DNA of 64,000 nt from Pedobacter sp. PLR (GTDB lineage Bacteria > Bacteroidota > Bacteroidia > Sphingobacteriales > Sphingobacteriaceae), in NCBI RefSeq assembly GCF_026239675.1, contig NZ_JAPIVQ010000006.1, forward strand, positions 186,001 through 250,000, read 5' to 3'. The translations under genes and the position numbers were made by a program. This document shows positions 8,368 to 17,097 of this stretch, in pieces. The first letter of the stretch is position 1, and the number at the start of each line of letters is the position of its first letter. Under the pieces are notes generated by a model, which saw only the letters and a list, made by a program, of their open reading frames with translations, searched no databases and was not told where the DNA came from.

Positions 8368-9066
8368 ATGATGAAGTTCCCCGCATTTATTTTATCCTCA
8401 TTTTTAGCCTTTAGCGCCGTTTTTCCTGCAAATGCCCAAAGTAAACTGATATTTGAAGAAAGCTTTAAAAAGAATCAGCTCAAAAAGAAGTGGCTGACCG
8501 TTAACGGCAATTGGGAAATTAAGAATGCTGAGCTTCATGCAGGCAAGGACATCAACTGGGCAATTTTACTCGCCAATAAACCCTTACCTGAAGACTATAT
8601 TTTAACTTTCTCCGCAATCGCGGATCCAAAAACCTACCTGTTTGAGGTGATCCTGAACTTAAACGGTTCAAAATTTCTTGGAATTCTGCTCAATCAACTG
8701 GAAAACAAAGTGGCTATTGAAGACCGGTCCTTGTTTGGAAACTTAGACAGCAGGGGTACATTTATCCATACCAGCGGCCATATCGGCACCTTGCCCAAAG
8801 TAAAAAGAACCACACAACATGATTGGCAGAACTGGAAAATACAAAGATCAGGAAATCAATTTTTTATCTGGATCAACGAGGAAGCGGTGATCTCCTTCAA
8901 GGATAACAGCGGTTTTGTAAAGCCTAAAGGACAATTTGGATTCGCCTTTAACGGCACCGGGGCCATCAAAAACCTCAAACTATGGAAACTAAAAGGAGAA
9001 AGTGCTTTGCCTCCTCCCGATTTTAAAAGCCTTCCATTACTAAAGCCATTTTTCGTTTTCGAATAA
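8368..9066 (+). CDS. Secreted concanavalin-A-like (DUF1080-type) domain protein
   Basis: 232 residues. Signal peptide of about 23 residues ending PANAQ. The rest is all-beta, with a ConA-like pattern: FEESF..., NGNWEIKNAELHAG, then W..WKIQRSGNQFFIWINEE and a final FGFAFNGTGAIKNLKLWKL strand. This is the layout of the 3-keto-disaccharide hydrolase (DUF1080) / laminin-G-like family, which bind or cleave sugars. No catalytic residues can be assigned with confidence, so it may be only a binding module. A second Met codon directly follows the first. Single gene between a -7 promoter box and a hairpin. Confidence 0.7.
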   Translation: MMKFPAFILSSFLAFSAVFPANAQSKLIFEESFKKNQLKKKWLTVNGNWEIKNAELHAGKDINWAILLANKPLPEDYILTFSAIADPKTYLFEVILNLNGSKFLGILLNQLENKVAIEDRSLFGNLDSRGTFIHTSGHIGTLPKVKRTTQHDWQNWKIQRSGNQFFIWINEEAVISFKDNSGFVKPKGQFGFAFNGTGAIKNLKLWKLKGESALPPPDFKSLPLLKPFFVFE

Positions 9067-9096
9067 GGGAAAAAGAAACCCAGACGGACTCATCTC

Positions 9097-9129
9097 TTCT
9101 TCCTGTTTCATTGGATGAAAAAGGAAGAA
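9097..9129. terminator. Hairpin between convergent genes
   Basis: TTCTTCCT (9097-9104) pairs with AGGAAGAA (9122-9129), extended after one mismatch by TTTCAT/ATGAAA around a TGG loop. It sits 30 bases after one stop codon and 45 before the other. It has no T-tract, so its role as a terminator is inference. Confidence 0.5.
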
Positions 9130-9173
9130 CAGACAAATCAGCAAGGTATGAATGAAGCGATTTATGGGAGTTT

Positions 9174-9446
9174 TTAAGCTTTAAAGGTCGCTTTAAAGGC
9201 TTCTCTACAGTCCAAATCAACTTCTATTGGCATACCATCTTTAATATAAAGTTGGGTCAATCCTTCGTGGTTTTGGAAGTAACGGAAGTAGTTTTGAATT
9301 TTATCAGGCTTGTCTCCCGTATCTTTGTTTGTATGCCCGCTAAACCAGCGATCATATTTTAGAGCAATTTGTTTAAGCTTTTCCTCAAACTCCAGTCTCT
9401 TCTTCTCATCTGCACCCTGGTGCAACTCTTTTGTAATATCGCTCAT
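9174..9446 (-). CDS. Small conserved-looking hypothetical protein
   Basis: 90 residues from the ATG at 9444-9446 (MSDITKELHQ...); an upstream ATG would add six residues of unlikely sequence. The protein is charged and helical (KKRLEFEEKLKQIALKYDRWFSG), with no signal peptide or membrane segment. It reads as a real cytoplasmic protein: low-complexity-free, balanced composition, and isolated with its own intergenic spaces. I do not recognise the family. The central segment KIQNYFRYFQNHEGLTQLYI may pack as two helices. No function is proposed. Confidence 0.6.
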   Translation of the reverse strand: MSDITKELHQGADEKKRLEFEEKLKQIALKYDRWFSGHTNKDTGDKPDKIQNYFRYFQNHEGLTQLYIKDGMPIEVDLDCREAFKATFKA

Positions 9447-9599
9447 AATCAGGTAAAAGCGCAATGTACGGTTAATAAATTGCTTATTTTTAGAAAGCGG
9501 TTTTAAAGGTGTTTAAAGCCCTAATTAAAAATGCTGTATTTGAGAAAAAAGGGTCTAAATCCCTGGATAACAAATTAAACGGAAAGATTGCAGTTCCTT

Positions 9600-10412
9600 T
9601 TAAGGCTCTTTTTTTTCAGTGCCTTCTGCTGAACCTTCTTCCTTAGGCCGGAGCTCAACAGATGGTTGCATAAAGGGCTTCAGCAGGTCGATAGGAACAG
9701 GGAAAATGGTAGTTGAATTGTGTTCTGTAGCAATTTCACGAAGTGTTTGCAGGTAACGCAAGGTAAGGGCACTCGGCTGCTCACTCAGGATTTTCGCCGC
9801 ATCAGATAGTCTTTGTGAGGCCTGGTACTCTCCTTCAGCAGAGATTACTTTTGAACGGCGTTCACGCTCTGCTTCTGCCTGTTTAGCCATTGCACGCTGC
9901 ATTTCCTGAGGAAGGTCTATTTGTTTTACCTCCACCGCGGTTACTTTTATCCCCCATGGTTCCGTCTTCAGGTCAATGATTTGTTGCAGGTGGAGATTGA
10001 TTTTATCCCGCTGGGAAAGCAGATCGTCCAGTTCAGACTGGCCAAGCACACTACGCAGGGTGGTTTGCGAAAACTGAGAAGTAGCGGTTAAAAAGTTCTC
10101 CACCTCTACCACTGCCCGCTGAGGATCTACGACCCTGAAGTAAATGACCGCATTGACCTTTATGGATACATTATCTCTGGTGATCACGTCTTGCGGGGGT
10201 ACATCCATTACAACAATACGCAAGGAGATCCTCACCATCTTATCAATAAAAGGAATCAGAATAACCAGCCCGGGCCCCTTTGCACCTTTATCAAGTACAC
10301 GCCCTAAACGAAAAACAACACCCCGTTCATATTCACGAAGTATACGAATTGCACTGGCCAGCACAACGATGGCAAAAAAAACAAGTACAAACACAAATAC
10401 ATTGAAAAACAT
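9600..10412 (-). CDS. Slipin (stomatin/SPFH band 7 family protein)
   Basis: 270 residues. One N-terminal membrane anchor (about 1-20), then the SPFH/band-7 domain with the stomatin hallmarks REYERGVVFRLGR, GPGLVILIPFIDKM and VDVPPQDVITRDNV-type segments, and a coiled-coil region rich in Ala/Glu/Arg (AMAKQAEAERERRSKVISAEGE). The tail is charged. It follows an NfeD gene by 30 bases on the same strand; the NfeD-slipin pair is a well-known operon in bacteria and archaea, in which the ClpP-like NfeD protease cleaves the stomatin partner. Role: membrane microdomain scaffold. Notable for a strong Shine-Dalgarno sequence before its start, unusual in this phylum. Confidence 0.93.
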   Translation of the reverse strand: MFFNVFVFVLVFFAIVVLASAIRILREYERGVVFRLGRVLDKGAKGPGLVILIPFIDKMVRISLRIVVMDVPPQDVITRDNVSIKVNAVIYFRVVDPQRAVVEVENFLTATSQFSQTTLRSVLGQSELDDLLSQRDKINLHLQQIIDLKTEPWGIKVTAVEVKQIDLPQEMQRAMAKQAEAERERRSKVISAEGEYQASQRLSDAAKILSEQPSALTLRYLQTLREIATEHNSTTIFPVPIDLLKPFMQPSVELRPKEEGSAEGTEKKEP

Positions 10413-10414
10413 AA

Positions 10415-10425
10415 CACCTCCTTTT
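10415..10425 (-). promoter_or_regulatory. Strong Shine-Dalgarno of the slipin gene
   Basis: On the minus strand AAAAGGAGGTG ends two bases before the ATG triplet's spacer TT, a near-perfect anti-16S match. Bacteroidetes genes seldom use such motifs. Confidence 0.8.
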
Positions 10426-10442
10426 ATTAAATAAATTATTGA

Positions 10443-11729
10443 TCAGACCTGTCCGATTGGTTCCACAATTAAAACAAGTCCCCTGATTTTAATGACTCTT
10501 ACCATTTCAGCCTGACTGATTTTCCCGGACTGAGATTCTGCAATCCACAACTCTCCGTTTATCTGTACCTGCCCTTGTGGATCTAATGTACTGAGCGTTT
10601 CACCTGTTTTTCCCAGTAATATCTGAATGCCTGTGACTGTTTTTAGCCGTTGTGCCTTTAGGCCCAAACTAATCACAACGAGAAAGAAAACCGTGGAGAG
10701 CAGCGTTACTGAGATGATAATTCCACTGGAGATTTTGATCATATCCAATGATGAACTTGATTTGAACAGCATCACAGAGCCCAGGAAAAGAGAAGCCACT
10801 CCACCAATCGCCAGAAAGCCATGGCTGACTATTTTAATTTCCAGCAGGAACAGCAGCAATGAAAAGCCAATTAACAATAAGCCTGCATAATTTACGGGTA
10901 AGGTATTCATCGCATAAAATGCAAGAATCAAACTAATTACACCCACAACGCCAGGCATTATTGCTCCCGGGTTAAACAGCTCAAGGCAGATCCCAATCAT
11001 ACCCATCATCAGTAAAATATAGGCAACATCAGGAATACTGATGAAATCAAGAAACTTTTCGGCGGCAGTCATTTCCACATATTGGATGGTTGCGCCTCTG
11101 GTATGCAGGGTTACGCGCCCTGTATTTAAGTCCACAGTTCTCCCATCTATCTGGTTCAGTAGTGCGCGTTCAGTTACTGCGATATCATCAATGACCTTTA
11201 ATTTAAGGGCTTCATTTTCCGTAATAGACAAGCTGTTTCTAACCGCATCTTCTGACCATTTCAGGTTCCGGTTTCGCTTTTCTGCAATACTTCGGATAAA
11301 TGCCGCAGCATCATTCGTTGCTTTTACATTCATCACGGAATCCGCCTGACCAATCAGGCTGATGGGATGTGCGGCACCAATATTGGTTCCCGGTGCCATG
11401 GCGGCAATATGAGCAGCAAGGGTAATAAAGACTCCGGCTGAACCGGCATGTGCGCCTGAGGGTGCAACATAAACCACCACGGGGACCGGTGACAATAGAA
11501 TATCGCTCACTATGCTACGGGTGGATTGCAATAAACCTCCCGGCGTATTGAGCTGAATCAGCAGACAAGCCGCCTTCTGCTTCCCCGCCTTTTCAATTTC
11601 CTCATGAATAAAGGAAGCCGATACCGGATTAATTGCCCCGTCAATTTTGACCACAACCACTTTTTGGGCGGATAGGAACAGGGGAAAGCAACATAGAAAA
11701 ACCAGGAAGAAATAAATCTTATTTTTCAT
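10443..11729 (-). CDS. NfeD family membrane serine protease (long form, stomatin operon partner)
   Basis: 428 residues. Signal peptide (about 1-21), then a periplasmic ClpP-like serine protease domain (about 22-215) with LNTPGGLL and the nucleophile segment GSAGVFITLAAH, then four or more membrane helices (about 235-350), and a C-terminal OB-fold NfeD domain ending VLIVEPIGQV. This is the full-length NfeD1b layout, as in Pyrococcus PH1510. It is first in a two-gene operon with the slipin, its expected proteolytic target. The divergent neighbour is the CBS/nuo operon, 293 bases away. Assignment is firm; physiological role is not established. Confidence 0.92.
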   Translation of the reverse strand: MKNKIYFFLVFLCCFPLFLSAQKVVVVKIDGAINPVSASFIHEEIEKAGKQKAACLLIQLNTPGGLLQSTRSIVSDILLSPVPVVVYVAPSGAHAGSAGVFITLAAHIAAMAPGTNIGAAHPISLIGQADSVMNVKATNDAAAFIRSIAEKRNRNLKWSEDAVRNSLSITENEALKLKVIDDIAVTERALLNQIDGRTVDLNTGRVTLHTRGATIQYVEMTAAEKFLDFISIPDVAYILLMMGMIGICLELFNPGAIMPGVVGVISLILAFYAMNTLPVNYAGLLLIGFSLLLFLLEIKIVSHGFLAIGGVASLFLGSVMLFKSSSSLDMIKISSGIIISVTLLSTVFFLVVISLGLKAQRLKTVTGIQILLGKTGETLSTLDPQGQVQINGELWIAESQSGKISQAEMVRVIKIRGLVLIVEPIGQV

Positions 11730-12008
11730 AGCTATTGCAGCTTATTCAGCTATAAGTTCACCAACATAGAAAGAAAACCAAAGGGACAGTTATTTTAACC
11801 AAAAACAGGATTGCTACACACCGCTATAAAAGGCAATCCAAAAAAGAAATACTTATCCTTAAATATACTGAAAATCAACCAGAAACAAACCAAAACTCTT
11901 TGATTTATATATTTAAAATTAACCGGATAATGTTTTCTTTTTATTAAAAAATAACTTAACTTTAATAGAACCAACCCTATTGAATTATTGCGCAGAAATC
12001 TGTAACAG

Positions 12009-12015
12009 AAAGGAG
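12009..12015 (+). promoter_or_regulatory. Shine-Dalgarno of the CBS gene
   Basis: AAAGGAG, seven bases before the ATG at 12023, supports this start. The 293-base space upstream (11730-12022) has a weak TAACTTTA box at 11957-11964 with T-rich sequence about 20 bases before it, a possible promoter for the CBS-nuo unit. Confidence 0.6.
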
Positions 12016-12022
12016 CTCAATT

Positions 12023-12457
12023 ATGGGAAAAGTTAGGAACATCTTACAAGGAAAAACCCATTCCGCTATCTATGTAAGTCCGGCAACAACAGTCTTTGAA
12101 GCGTTAGAGTTAATGTTTGAAAAGAACATCGGGTCGCTTCTGGTGATGGATCATGATAAATTCATCGGGATTTTTACGGAAAGAGATTACGCCCGAAAAG
12201 TCATTCTGAAGGGTAAATCTTCCAAAAAAATCCCAATTAGTGAGATCATGACGGAAAACCCACAAACGGTAACTTCGGATTACACTATTGAAGAGTGTAT
12301 GTGGCTGATGACTAACAAATTTATCCGGCACTTACCCGTCATAGATGATGGTAAGCTGACCGGGATCATCTCTATTGGTGATGTGGTAAAATACATCATT
12401 GAGGAACAGAAATTCATTATCGGAAATCTGGAGCACTACATTACAGGCAGCGTCTAA
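12023..12457 (+). CDS. CBS-domain pair (Bateman module) protein
   Basis: 144 residues consisting of two CBS domains (about 8-60 and 75-130) and little else: YVSPATTVFEALELM...IGSLLVMD, IGIFTERDYARK, then MTENPQTVTSDYTIEECMWLM, RHLPVIDDGKLTGIISIGDVVK. Such free-standing CBS pairs bind adenosine nucleotides and tune partner proteins. It ends 37 bases before nuoA on the same strand with no terminator between, so it is probably the first gene of the complex I transcript. A link between nucleotide or redox state and respiration is inference from position. Confidence 0.9.
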   Translation: MGKVRNILQGKTHSAIYVSPATTVFEALELMFEKNIGSLLVMDHDKFIGIFTERDYARKVILKGKSSKKIPISEIMTENPQTVTSDYTIEECMWLMTNKFIRHLPVIDDGKLTGIISIGDVVKYIIEEQKFIIGNLEHYITGSV

Positions 12458-12494
12458 CATCTTTTTTTATTCTGGTTATTTCATAAGGTAAGTC

Positions 12495-12923
12495 ATGAAC
12501 TCATCGAGTACTCCTGCTGCCCCACTCTGGCCATTCCTTGTGTATGGTGCTTTTGTGCTGGCTTTACTAACGTTAATCCTTTCGCTATCCTGGTTTTTAG
12601 GTCAGCGGCATAAGGACCGGGCTACTGGCCATCCCTACGAATCGGGGATACTGGAAACCGGATCGGCAAGGTTGCGCTTTTCCGCGCAGTTTTATCTGGT
12701 TGCCATGATGTTTGTGATTTTTGACATCGAGGTCGTTTTTATTGTATTGTGGGCCCTGGCATTTAAGGAATTAGGATGGCCGGGCTACCTCAGCATCTGT
12801 ATTTTTATCGGGCTGCTCTTTGTCGTACTTGTTTATGAATGGAGCCTGGGTGCCCTCGATTTTGGCCCCGATGGCAAGAAAATTTTAAAGGCGTACCATA
12901 AACTCATTCTAAAAAACCTGTAA
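12495..12923 (+). CDS. nuoA: NADH-quinone oxidoreductase subunit A
   Basis: 142 residues with three transmembrane helices. Family hallmarks are visible: HPYESGILETGSARLRFSAQFYLVAMMFVIFDIEVVF in pieces, with the conserved Glu/Asp pair in FDIEVV. The protein sits at the junction of the membrane and hydrophilic arms next to the quinone site. First of thirteen complex I genes. The stretch GSARLRF and the C-terminal LGALDFGP resemble the E. coli subunit closely. The nuoB start follows one base after the stop. Confidence 0.96.
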   Translation: MNSSSTPAAPLWPFLVYGAFVLALLTLILSLSWFLGQRHKDRATGHPYESGILETGSARLRFSAQFYLVAMMFVIFDIEVVFIVLWALAFKELGWPGYLSICIFIGLLFVVLVYEWSLGALDFGPDGKKILKAYHKLILKNL

Positions 12924-12924
12924 C

Positions 12925-13563
12925 ATGAAATGGTGGCTCAGTAATCCTGCCAATCCGGCAAATGCAATAAAAGGGACAGGTTCTTTTGAAGAATCTATTG
13001 GTCAGAGTGTGATGTTGACTACTGTAGAGGGCTTACTGGCCTGGGGTCGGAAAAACTCGATATGGCCTTTCCATTTTGGCCTTTCCTGCTGTTTTGTAGA
13101 AATGGCGACCAGCCTCACCAGCAAGTATGACGTTGCCAGATTTGGGGCAGAGGTAATTCGTGGTACGCCACGAGAGGCCGATGTAATGGTTATTGCCGGG
13201 ACGGTTTTTGTGAAAATGGCACCTATTATCAAGCGCCTGCATGAGCAAATGATGGAACCTAAATGGGTGATTTCCATGGGTTCCTGTGCCAATTCCGGTG
13301 GGATGTATGACATATACAGTGTGGTGCAGGGGGTGGATAAATTCTTACCGGTAGATGTGTACGTTGCCGGATGTCCTCCGCGCCCTGATGCCTTTCTACA
13401 GGGATTAATGCTGCTGGCCGACTCCGTAGGCAAAGAGCAAAGGCCATTAAGCTGGGCCATTGGCCCGCAGGGAGTGATCAAACCGGAACAAGTATCTATG
13501 AAAGAACAGAAGCGAACTGAGCGTAAAAAGATGATTAATTTTCGTACGCCAGATCAGATATAA
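12925..13563 (+). CDS. nuoB: NADH-quinone oxidoreductase subunit B (N2 cluster)
   Basis: 212 residues. Carries the N2 iron-sulfur cluster that hands electrons to quinone: the tandem cysteines in LSCCFVEM, the third in MGSCANSGG and the fourth in VAGCPPRPD are all present. Cytoplasmic peripheral subunit beside NuoCD. The C-terminal tail (KEQKRTERKKM) is basic. The ATG at 12925 follows nuoA by one base. No odd features. Confidence 0.97.
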   Translation: MKWWLSNPANPANAIKGTGSFEESIGQSVMLTTVEGLLAWGRKNSIWPFHFGLSCCFVEMATSLTSKYDVARFGAEVIRGTPREADVMVIAGTVFVKMAPIIKRLHEQMMEPKWVISMGSCANSGGMYDIYSVVQGVDKFLPVDVYVAGCPPRPDAFLQGLMLLADSVGKEQRPLSWAIGPQGVIKPEQVSMKEQKRTERKKMINFRTPDQI

Positions 13564-13586
13564 ACAGCATTCCTAAACCTAAAGTC

Positions 13587-15335
13587 GTGGATAACAATTC
13601 AAGCCTGACTGACGAACTGGTCTCCAGATTTGGAGCTTCCTTTTTCAGCCCCCAACTTACAGTTGACGGGGTGATCACGCTATGGGTTGCAAAAGAAAAT
13701 ATAACCGCAGTACTAAAATACCTCAAGCTGGAAATTCCGCAACGCTTTGAGTTTTTATATGACCTCTGTGCAATCGATGAACGAAGTCGTGCGAAAACAA
13801 ACGGATCAGCAACCGCTGATTTCAGCATTGCTTATCACTTACTTTCCCTGCAACGAAACTGCTTCATCCGCCTGAAAGTAGGTCTACATGGGGAATATCC
13901 TACGATGCCCTCCATTACCTCCTTATGGAAAAATGCCAACTGGTATGAACGCGAAGTGTATGATCTATTCGGGATAAATTTCGAGGGACATCCCAATTTA
14001 CGCCGGATTCTCATGCCACTTACCTGGGAAGGGCATCCTTTAAGGAAAGAACATCCTGCCAGAGCTACAGAGATGGGGCCATTTAAATTATGGGATGAAA
14101 AGCAAGACCAGGAACAGGAGGCCCTGCAATTCCGTCCGGAAGACTGGGGTATGAAAAGACAAAGTGAGGATGCGGACTTTATGTTCCTCAACCTTGGCCC
14201 GCAGCATCCGGGAACGCATGGCGTGCTTCGGATTATCCTGCAACTGGACGGAGAAGACATTGTAGATGCGGTTCCTGATATTGGATTCCACCACCGGGGT
14301 GCAGAAAAAATGGGAGAACGCCAGTCATGGCATACCTATATTCCCTATACCGACCGCGTCGATTACCTGGGCGGCGTAATGAACAACCTGGCCTATTTGC
14401 TGGCCGTAGAAAAATTAGCGGGCATTATCGTCCCTGACCGCGTCAAGGTGATGCGCATCATGCTCTGTGAATTCTTTCGCATTGCCAGCCATCTGGTATG
14501 GTATGGCACTTTTGCACAAGATCTCGGTCAGCTTTCTCCGGTATTCTACATGTTTACAGACCGGGAAAAGGTTTTTAATATTGTAGAAGCCATTTGTGGT
14601 GCCCGGATGCATCCCAACTGGTTCAGAATTGGCGGAGTTGCTCAGGACCTGCCCTTAGGATGGGATAAACTGGTGAGGGAATTTGTCGCTTATTTTCCTA
14701 AAAAACTACGCGAATACGACCAGATGGTGATGCGAAACAGCATCTTCAAAGCCCGTACTGTAGGTATCGGCATTTACACTTTAGAAGAAGCTTTAGAATG
14801 GGGGGTTACAGGCCCGGGACTACGTGCATGCGGACTCGACTGGGATTTTAGAAAAAAGCAACCTTATTCTGGCTATGAAAATTTTGATTTTGACATCCCT
14901 ACCGCGCAAAACGGGGATTGCTATGACCGCGCGGTGGTGCGCGTGGAAGAAATGAGGCAAAGCCTTCGGATTATCGATCAATGCCTCAAAAACATGCCTG
15001 AGGGAAGTTACAAATCCGATCATCCATTGACCACCCCTCCCCTCAAAAAAAACACCATGGAGGATATTGAGACCCTCATTACCCACTTTTTAAACGTCAG
15101 CTGGGGACCCGTAATTCCTTCCGGTGAAGCGATGAGTTGTATAGAAGCAACCAAAGGAGCCAATAGCTATTACCTGACTAGTGATGGCAATACCTCTCCT
15201 TACAGGGTTAGAATCCGTACGCCCTCGTTTCCACACATGCAGATGCTCCCCTATATCAGTAAAGGATATACCATTGCCGATTTACTTTCTATTCTGGGGA
15301 GCATGGATTATGTGCTTGCAGATATTGACAGATAA
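13587..15335 (+). CDS. nuoCD: NADH-quinone oxidoreductase fused subunit C/D
   Basis: 582 residues, a fusion of NuoC (about 1-175, with NANWYEREVYDLFGI and HPNLRRILMP) and NuoD (about 195-582, with NLGPQHPGTHG, GFHHRGAEKMGERQ and the C-terminal SILGSMDYVLADIDR). NuoD forms much of the quinone pocket. The fusion and the linker KPE/RPEDWGMKR are the arrangement of E. coli and relatives (E. coli protein about 600 residues); most bacteria encode C and D separately. Translation begins at GTG 13587, since no ATG lies between the nuoB stop and the conserved N-terminus. Confidence 0.95.
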   Translation: MDNNSSLTDELVSRFGASFFSPQLTVDGVITLWVAKENITAVLKYLKLEIPQRFEFLYDLCAIDERSRAKTNGSATADFSIAYHLLSLQRNCFIRLKVGLHGEYPTMPSITSLWKNANWYEREVYDLFGINFEGHPNLRRILMPLTWEGHPLRKEHPARATEMGPFKLWDEKQDQEQEALQFRPEDWGMKRQSEDADFMFLNLGPQHPGTHGVLRIILQLDGEDIVDAVPDIGFHHRGAEKMGERQSWHTYIPYTDRVDYLGGVMNNLAYLLAVEKLAGIIVPDRVKVMRIMLCEFFRIASHLVWYGTFAQDLGQLSPVFYMFTDREKVFNIVEAICGARMHPNWFRIGGVAQDLPLGWDKLVREFVAYFPKKLREYDQMVMRNSIFKARTVGIGIYTLEEALEWGVTGPGLRACGLDWDFRKKQPYSGYENFDFDIPTAQNGDCYDRAVVRVEEMRQSLRIIDQCLKNMPEGSYKSDHPLTTPPLKKNTMEDIETLITHFLNVSWGPVIPSGEAMSCIEATKGANSYYLTSDGNTSPYRVRIRTPSFPHMQMLPYISKGYTIADLLSILGSMDYVLADIDR

Positions 15336-15345
15336 AACCAAGAAG

Positions 15346-15810
15346 ATGCTATCAACGGATGAAATAAGGAGAATAGACCATGAAATTGCACTTGTTCCTG
15401 TGCGAAAGGCCGCCAGTATTGAGGCTTTAAAAATCGTACAGCACCATCGGGGATGGATATCGGATGAGAGTCTTCAGGCCATTGCGGCACACCTGGGGAT
15501 GTCGGCCGAAGAACTGGATAGTGTAGCCACCTTTTACAACCTTATTTTTCGTAAACCTGTAGGCAGAAACATCATTTTACTATGCGATAGCATCAGCTGC
15601 TATGTGATGGGCTATGAACAGATTTATACGCATTTACAAGCCCTGCTACACATCAAATTCGGAGAAACTACTCCGGATGACAGGTTTACGCTTTTACCCA
15701 ACCCTTGTCTGGGGAGCTGTGATCATGCCCCGGTTTTAATGATCAACCAGGATACCTACAGGGATTTGACAACTGAAAAACTGCAGGAGATTTTAAAAGA
15801 ATACAAATAA
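15346..15810 (+). CDS. nuoE: NADH-quinone oxidoreductase subunit E (24 kDa type)
   Basis: 154 residues from the ATG at 15346. An ATG at 15310, overlapping the end of nuoCD, would add 12 residues and is an alternative. Thioredoxin-like fold carrying the N1a [2Fe-2S] cluster: CDSISC and, 35 residues on, PCLGSC supply the four ligands. The N-terminal AASIEALKIVQHHRGWIS is almost the E. coli wording. It pairs with NuoF in the NADH-oxidising module, so this is a complete NADH-input enzyme rather than the E/F/G-less 11-subunit form known in Bacteroides. Confidence 0.94.
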   Translation: MLSTDEIRRIDHEIALVPVRKAASIEALKIVQHHRGWISDESLQAIAAHLGMSAEELDSVATFYNLIFRKPVGRNIILLCDSISCYVMGYEQIYTHLQALLHIKFGETTPDDRFTLLPNPCLGSCDHAPVLMINQDTYRDLTTEKLQEILKEYK

Positions 15811-15818
15811 ACGGCAAC

Positions 15819-17090
15819 ATGGAAAGGCCCCTCACACAACATATTAACTTCAACCGCAGCTCACTTAATCTTAAGGATTACCAGAGTGTGGGCGGTTATC
15901 AGGCTGTGGAGAAGGCCCTAACTTCCATGGCCCCGGGCGACATTACCAAAATGGTCATAGAAGCGGACCTGAAAGGCCGTGGAGGTGCCGGTTTCAGCAC
16001 CGGAACAAAATGGAGCTTTGTTCCCATGAATACCCTTGGGCAAACAAAATACCTGATTGCCAATGCCGACGAAATGGAACCCGGAACATTCAAAGACCGA
16101 ATGCTATTGGAAGGCAACCCCCATCAGTTAATTGAAGGGATGATTGTCGCTGCATATGCGATACAGGCCAATATCTCCTATGTTTTTCTACGCTGGGCTT
16201 ATAAAAAAGCCGCCTGGCTGATTAAACATGCCATTGAAGAGGCCTATACTGCCGGCTACCTTGGAAAGAACATCCTTGGCTCAGGATTCAATCTGGAAAT
16301 GCACTTACATACCGGCATAGGCCGGTACATGTGTGGAGAAGAAACGGCCTTGCTGAATGCATTGGAAGGAAAACGGGCTACGCCAAGAACCAAACCGCCC
16401 TTTCCACAGGTAAGCGGGTTATTTGGTAAACCTACGATTGTCAACAATGTAGAAACGCTCTGCAATATCCCACATATTGTGAACCATGGTGCCGATTGGT
16501 TTAAAGACCTGAGTCCGGGCTCTGATGCAGGAACAAAAATCTACGGCATCAGCGGGCGGGTAAATAAGCCTGGATTGTGGGAATTACCAATGGGAACCAC
16601 GGTTCGGGAGCTTCTGGAAACGCATGCCGGTGGCATGAAAAAAGGAGTTTCCTTTAGAGCTGTCCTACCCGGTGGAGCTTCTACTGATTTTCTGGTGGAG
16701 GAACACCTGGATGTTAAAATGGATTATAAATCTATTGCTGCAGCTGGCAGTCGCCTCGGAACAGGGACCATGATTGTGCTCGACGACCAGACCTGTCCGG
16801 TTGGTTTTATCCATAATCTGGAACATTTTTTTGCGCAGGAATCCTGCGGATGGTGTACGCCCTGCAGAGAAGGCTTACCCTGGACAGAAAAAATTTTGCT
16901 ATCCATTGAAAATGGAACAGGACGCCCGGAAGACCTCGAATTACTGGAAATGCATACCAAACACCTTGGCCCCGGCAACACTTTTTGCGCCCTCGCGCCA
17001 GGCGCGATGGAGCCTTTACAAAGTGGGTTAAAATACTTTAGAGCGGATTTTGAAAAGCATATCAAAGAGAAAAAATGTCCCTGGAGGTGA
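15819..17090 (+). CDS. nuoF: NADH-quinone oxidoreductase subunit F (NADH/FMN)
   Basis: 423 residues. Binds NADH and FMN: the glycine-rich GRGGAGFSTGTKW near residue 55, NADEMEPGTFKDR, and GEETALLNALEGKR. The N3 [4Fe-4S] ligands are in ESCGWCTPCREG with the fourth Cys in NTFCALAPGA. Electrons enter the complex here. The TGA stop lies within the GGAGGTGA ribosome-binding sequence of nuoG, suggesting translational coupling. Confidence 0.97.
   Translation: MERPLTQHINFNRSSLNLKDYQSVGGYQAVEKALTSMAPGDITKMVIEADLKGRGGAGFSTGTKWSFVPMNTLGQTKYLIANADEMEPGTFKDRMLLEGNPHQLIEGMIVAAYAIQANISYVFLRWAYKKAAWLIKHAIEEAYTAGYLGKNILGSGFNLEMHLHTGIGRYMCGEETALLNALEGKRATPRTKPPFPQVSGLFGKPTIVNNVETLCNIPHIVNHGADWFKDLSPGSDAGTKIYGISGRVNKPGLWELPMGTTVRELLETHAGGMKKGVSFRAVLPGGASTDFLVEEHLDVKMDYKSIAAAGSRLGTGTMIVLDDQTCPVGFIHNLEHFFAQESCGWCTPCREGLPWTEKILLSIENGTGRPEDLELLEMHTKHLGPGNTFCALAPGAMEPLQSGLKYFRADFEKHIKEKKCPWR
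17083..17090 (+). promoter_or_regulatory. Strong Shine-Dalgarno deciding the nuoG start
   Basis: GGAGGTGA lies seven bases before the ATG at 17098 and includes the nuoF stop codon. It favours 17098 over an in-frame ATG at 17050 inside nuoF. Confidence 0.8.
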
Positions 17091-17097
17091 AAAGAAA

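Noticed and set aside
11730..12022. Possible direct repeat of the tRNA-Ser 3' end marking a left island boundary
   Set aside because: I looked for the T-arm sequence here and near 9.5 kb and did not find it.
17050..17097. Earlier in-frame ATG for nuoG inside nuoF
   Set aside because: GGAGGTGA before 17098 and the canonical MATIYID start fit the later codon.
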